NCBI GenBank assembly: GCA_021797225.1
Contig: JAKAAE010000110.1
Coordinates: 1-5,481, forward strand
DNA from: Thermoplasmata archaeon
Lineage (GTDB): Archaea; Thermoplasmatota; Thermoplasmata; Thermoplasmatales; Thermoplasmataceae
Direction of reading: 5' to 3'
DNA length: 5,481 bases
The translations under genes were made by a program, and so were the position numbers. Below are positions 4,933 through 5,481 of this stretch, one piece after another. How positions within the stretch are numbered: the first letter of the stretch is position 1; every line of letters starts with the position of its first letter. The notes under the pieces are model-generated. The model was not told where the DNA came from and did not search any database. It worked only from the letters and a program-made list of their open reading frames with translations.

Positions 4933-5481
4933 ATGGAGTATACAACTACATATAAGTTCAGGATATATCCAAACAAAACTCAAATAGATAAAATAGACTA
5001 TATGATGTATATATCCCGTATATTATACAATGCCATGTTACAGCAGAGAAAGATGGCATATGAATTGAATAAGGATTTTTATGAAAATATAAAAATTACA
5101 TCCTATACACAGGAAGAAGAGTTTCCAGGTATAAAGAATGAATTCCCTGAATATAAAAATATATATTCACAGGCACTCCAGAATGTGGCAGACAGATTAG
5201 ACAAGTCCTATGACAATTTTTTTAGAAGAATAAAGGAAAAGAAGAATGGGAAAAAGATAAAAACAGGATTTCCCAGATTCAAATCAAGAGAGCAGTATAG
5301 ATCAATAACATATACACAATCTGGATTCAAGCTTCTGGATAATACCCATATATTCTTTTCCAAGATAGGGGAAATAAGGGGAAAAATAAAGCAGGGAACC
5401 ATTAAGAAGCATAAAGCTGATAACTACTTTGTAACCCTTGTTGTTGAGGCGATTAACAATATAAACTGCTCTGAATTTCCA
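4933..5481 (+). CDS. tnpB: TnpB (OrfB) RNA-guided nuclease of an IS1341-type element, N-terminal 183 residues
   Basis: An open frame of 183 codons runs off the right end of the window. It begins MEYTTTYKFRIYPNKTQ, the usual TnpB N terminus (helix-turn-helix/OrfB_IS605). Further family features are a helical segment with SQALQNVADRLDKSYDNFF (79-97), GFPRFKSR (112-119) and the strand region IGEIRGKIKQG (145-155), followed by YFVTLVVEA (165-173), which lies just before the first RuvC motif of the family. The catalytic Asp-Glu-Asp triad and zinc ribbon would fall outside the window, so activity cannot be judged. In this family TnpB cuts DNA matched by an omega RNA made from the element's right end and so favours retention of the element. 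The ATG is preceded by a TATA box at leaderless distance. No stop or frameshift is seen. Confidence 0.9.
   Translation, partial: MEYTTTYKFRIYPNKTQIDKIDYMMYISRILYNAMLQQRKMAYELNKDFYENIKITSYTQEEEFPGIKNEFPEYKNIYSQALQNVADRLDKSYDNFFRRIKEKKNGKKIKTGFPRFKSREQYRSITYTQSGFKLLDNTHIFFSKIGEIRGKIKQGTIKKHKADNYFVTLVVEAINNINCSEFP

Larger units (their letters stand above)
4704..5481 (+). mobile_element. Second IS1341-type (IS200/IS605 family) element, truncated by the window end
   Basis: This region starts just after the CDGSH stop with the 63-bp repeat, followed by about 130 bp of A+T-rich sequence without a gene, then a TATA box and an intact tnpB start. The stretch 4776-4899 contains one G+C-rich patch (CCCGCCCGTGG, 4820-4830), of which GCCCGTGGA (4823-4831) also occurs in the right-end scaffold region of the first element. 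The left boundary could therefore be near this patch rather than at 4704. No tnpA is visible. The right end lies beyond the window. Confidence 0.55.

Noticed and set aside
1..5481. A new multi-gene defence or metabolic system
   Set aside because: The genes are ordinary housekeeping, regulatory and IS200/IS605 genes. The nnr/CDGSH/ANL grouping lacks overlapping genes or a shared operon that would argue for a system.

Overview
The window looks like a piece of an archaeal chromosome, most probably from the Thermoplasmata (a Ferroplasma/Acidiplasma/Picrophilus-like organism). The reasons are the strong A+T bias with heavy ATA (Ile) and AGA/AGG (Arg) codon use, an archaeal-type UPF0147 protein, an Lrp-like regulator tail, and archaeal TATA boxes about 24-28 nt ahead of most start codons, which implies leaderless mRNAs. 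The genus is an inference; no rRNA or marker gene is present to fix it.

Left part (1-1380, all + strand): the last 44 codons of an Lrp/AsnC-type protein are followed 4 nt later by a UPF0147 gene, whose Shine-Dalgarno sequence overlaps the upstream stop. After a run of nine T comes a winged-helix regulator with its own TATA box. Next is a four-helix membrane protein of unknown function, also with its own TATA box.

Middle (1378-about 1830, - strand): a collapsed IS200/IS605 (IS1341-type) element. Its tnpB keeps only the first ~20 codons and the last ~95 codons (zinc ribbon, final RuvC Asp). The right-end hairpin and probable omega/reRNA scaffold are still present, pointing at the 3' end of the membrane-protein gene. 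Further right on the - strand lie a degenerate, C-terminally truncated AMP-binding (ANL superfamily) gene (1793-2986) and a full-length bifunctional NAD(P)H-hydrate repair enzyme, Nnr (3010-4383).

Right part (4384-5481, + strand): a divergent promoter region separates nnr from a small CDGSH iron-sulfur protein gene (4494-4703). A second, apparently intact tnpB starts at 4933 and runs out of the window.

The most unusual structure is a 63-bp sequence present twice in inverted orientation (1768-1830 on -, 4705-4767 on +). The copies match at 55 of 63 positions without gaps, and each carries the same 7-bp inverted repeat (CCAGAAA/TTTCTGG, 30 nt apart). Each copy lies between the 3' end of a host gene and a tnpB reading in the same direction, and together they bracket the 2.87-kb ANL-nnr-CDGSH segment. 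The simplest reading is that this is the upstream part of a related IS1341-type element, and that one insertion cut off the C-terminal domain of the ANL gene. I see no CRISPR array, tRNA or rRNA, and no convincing new defence system.
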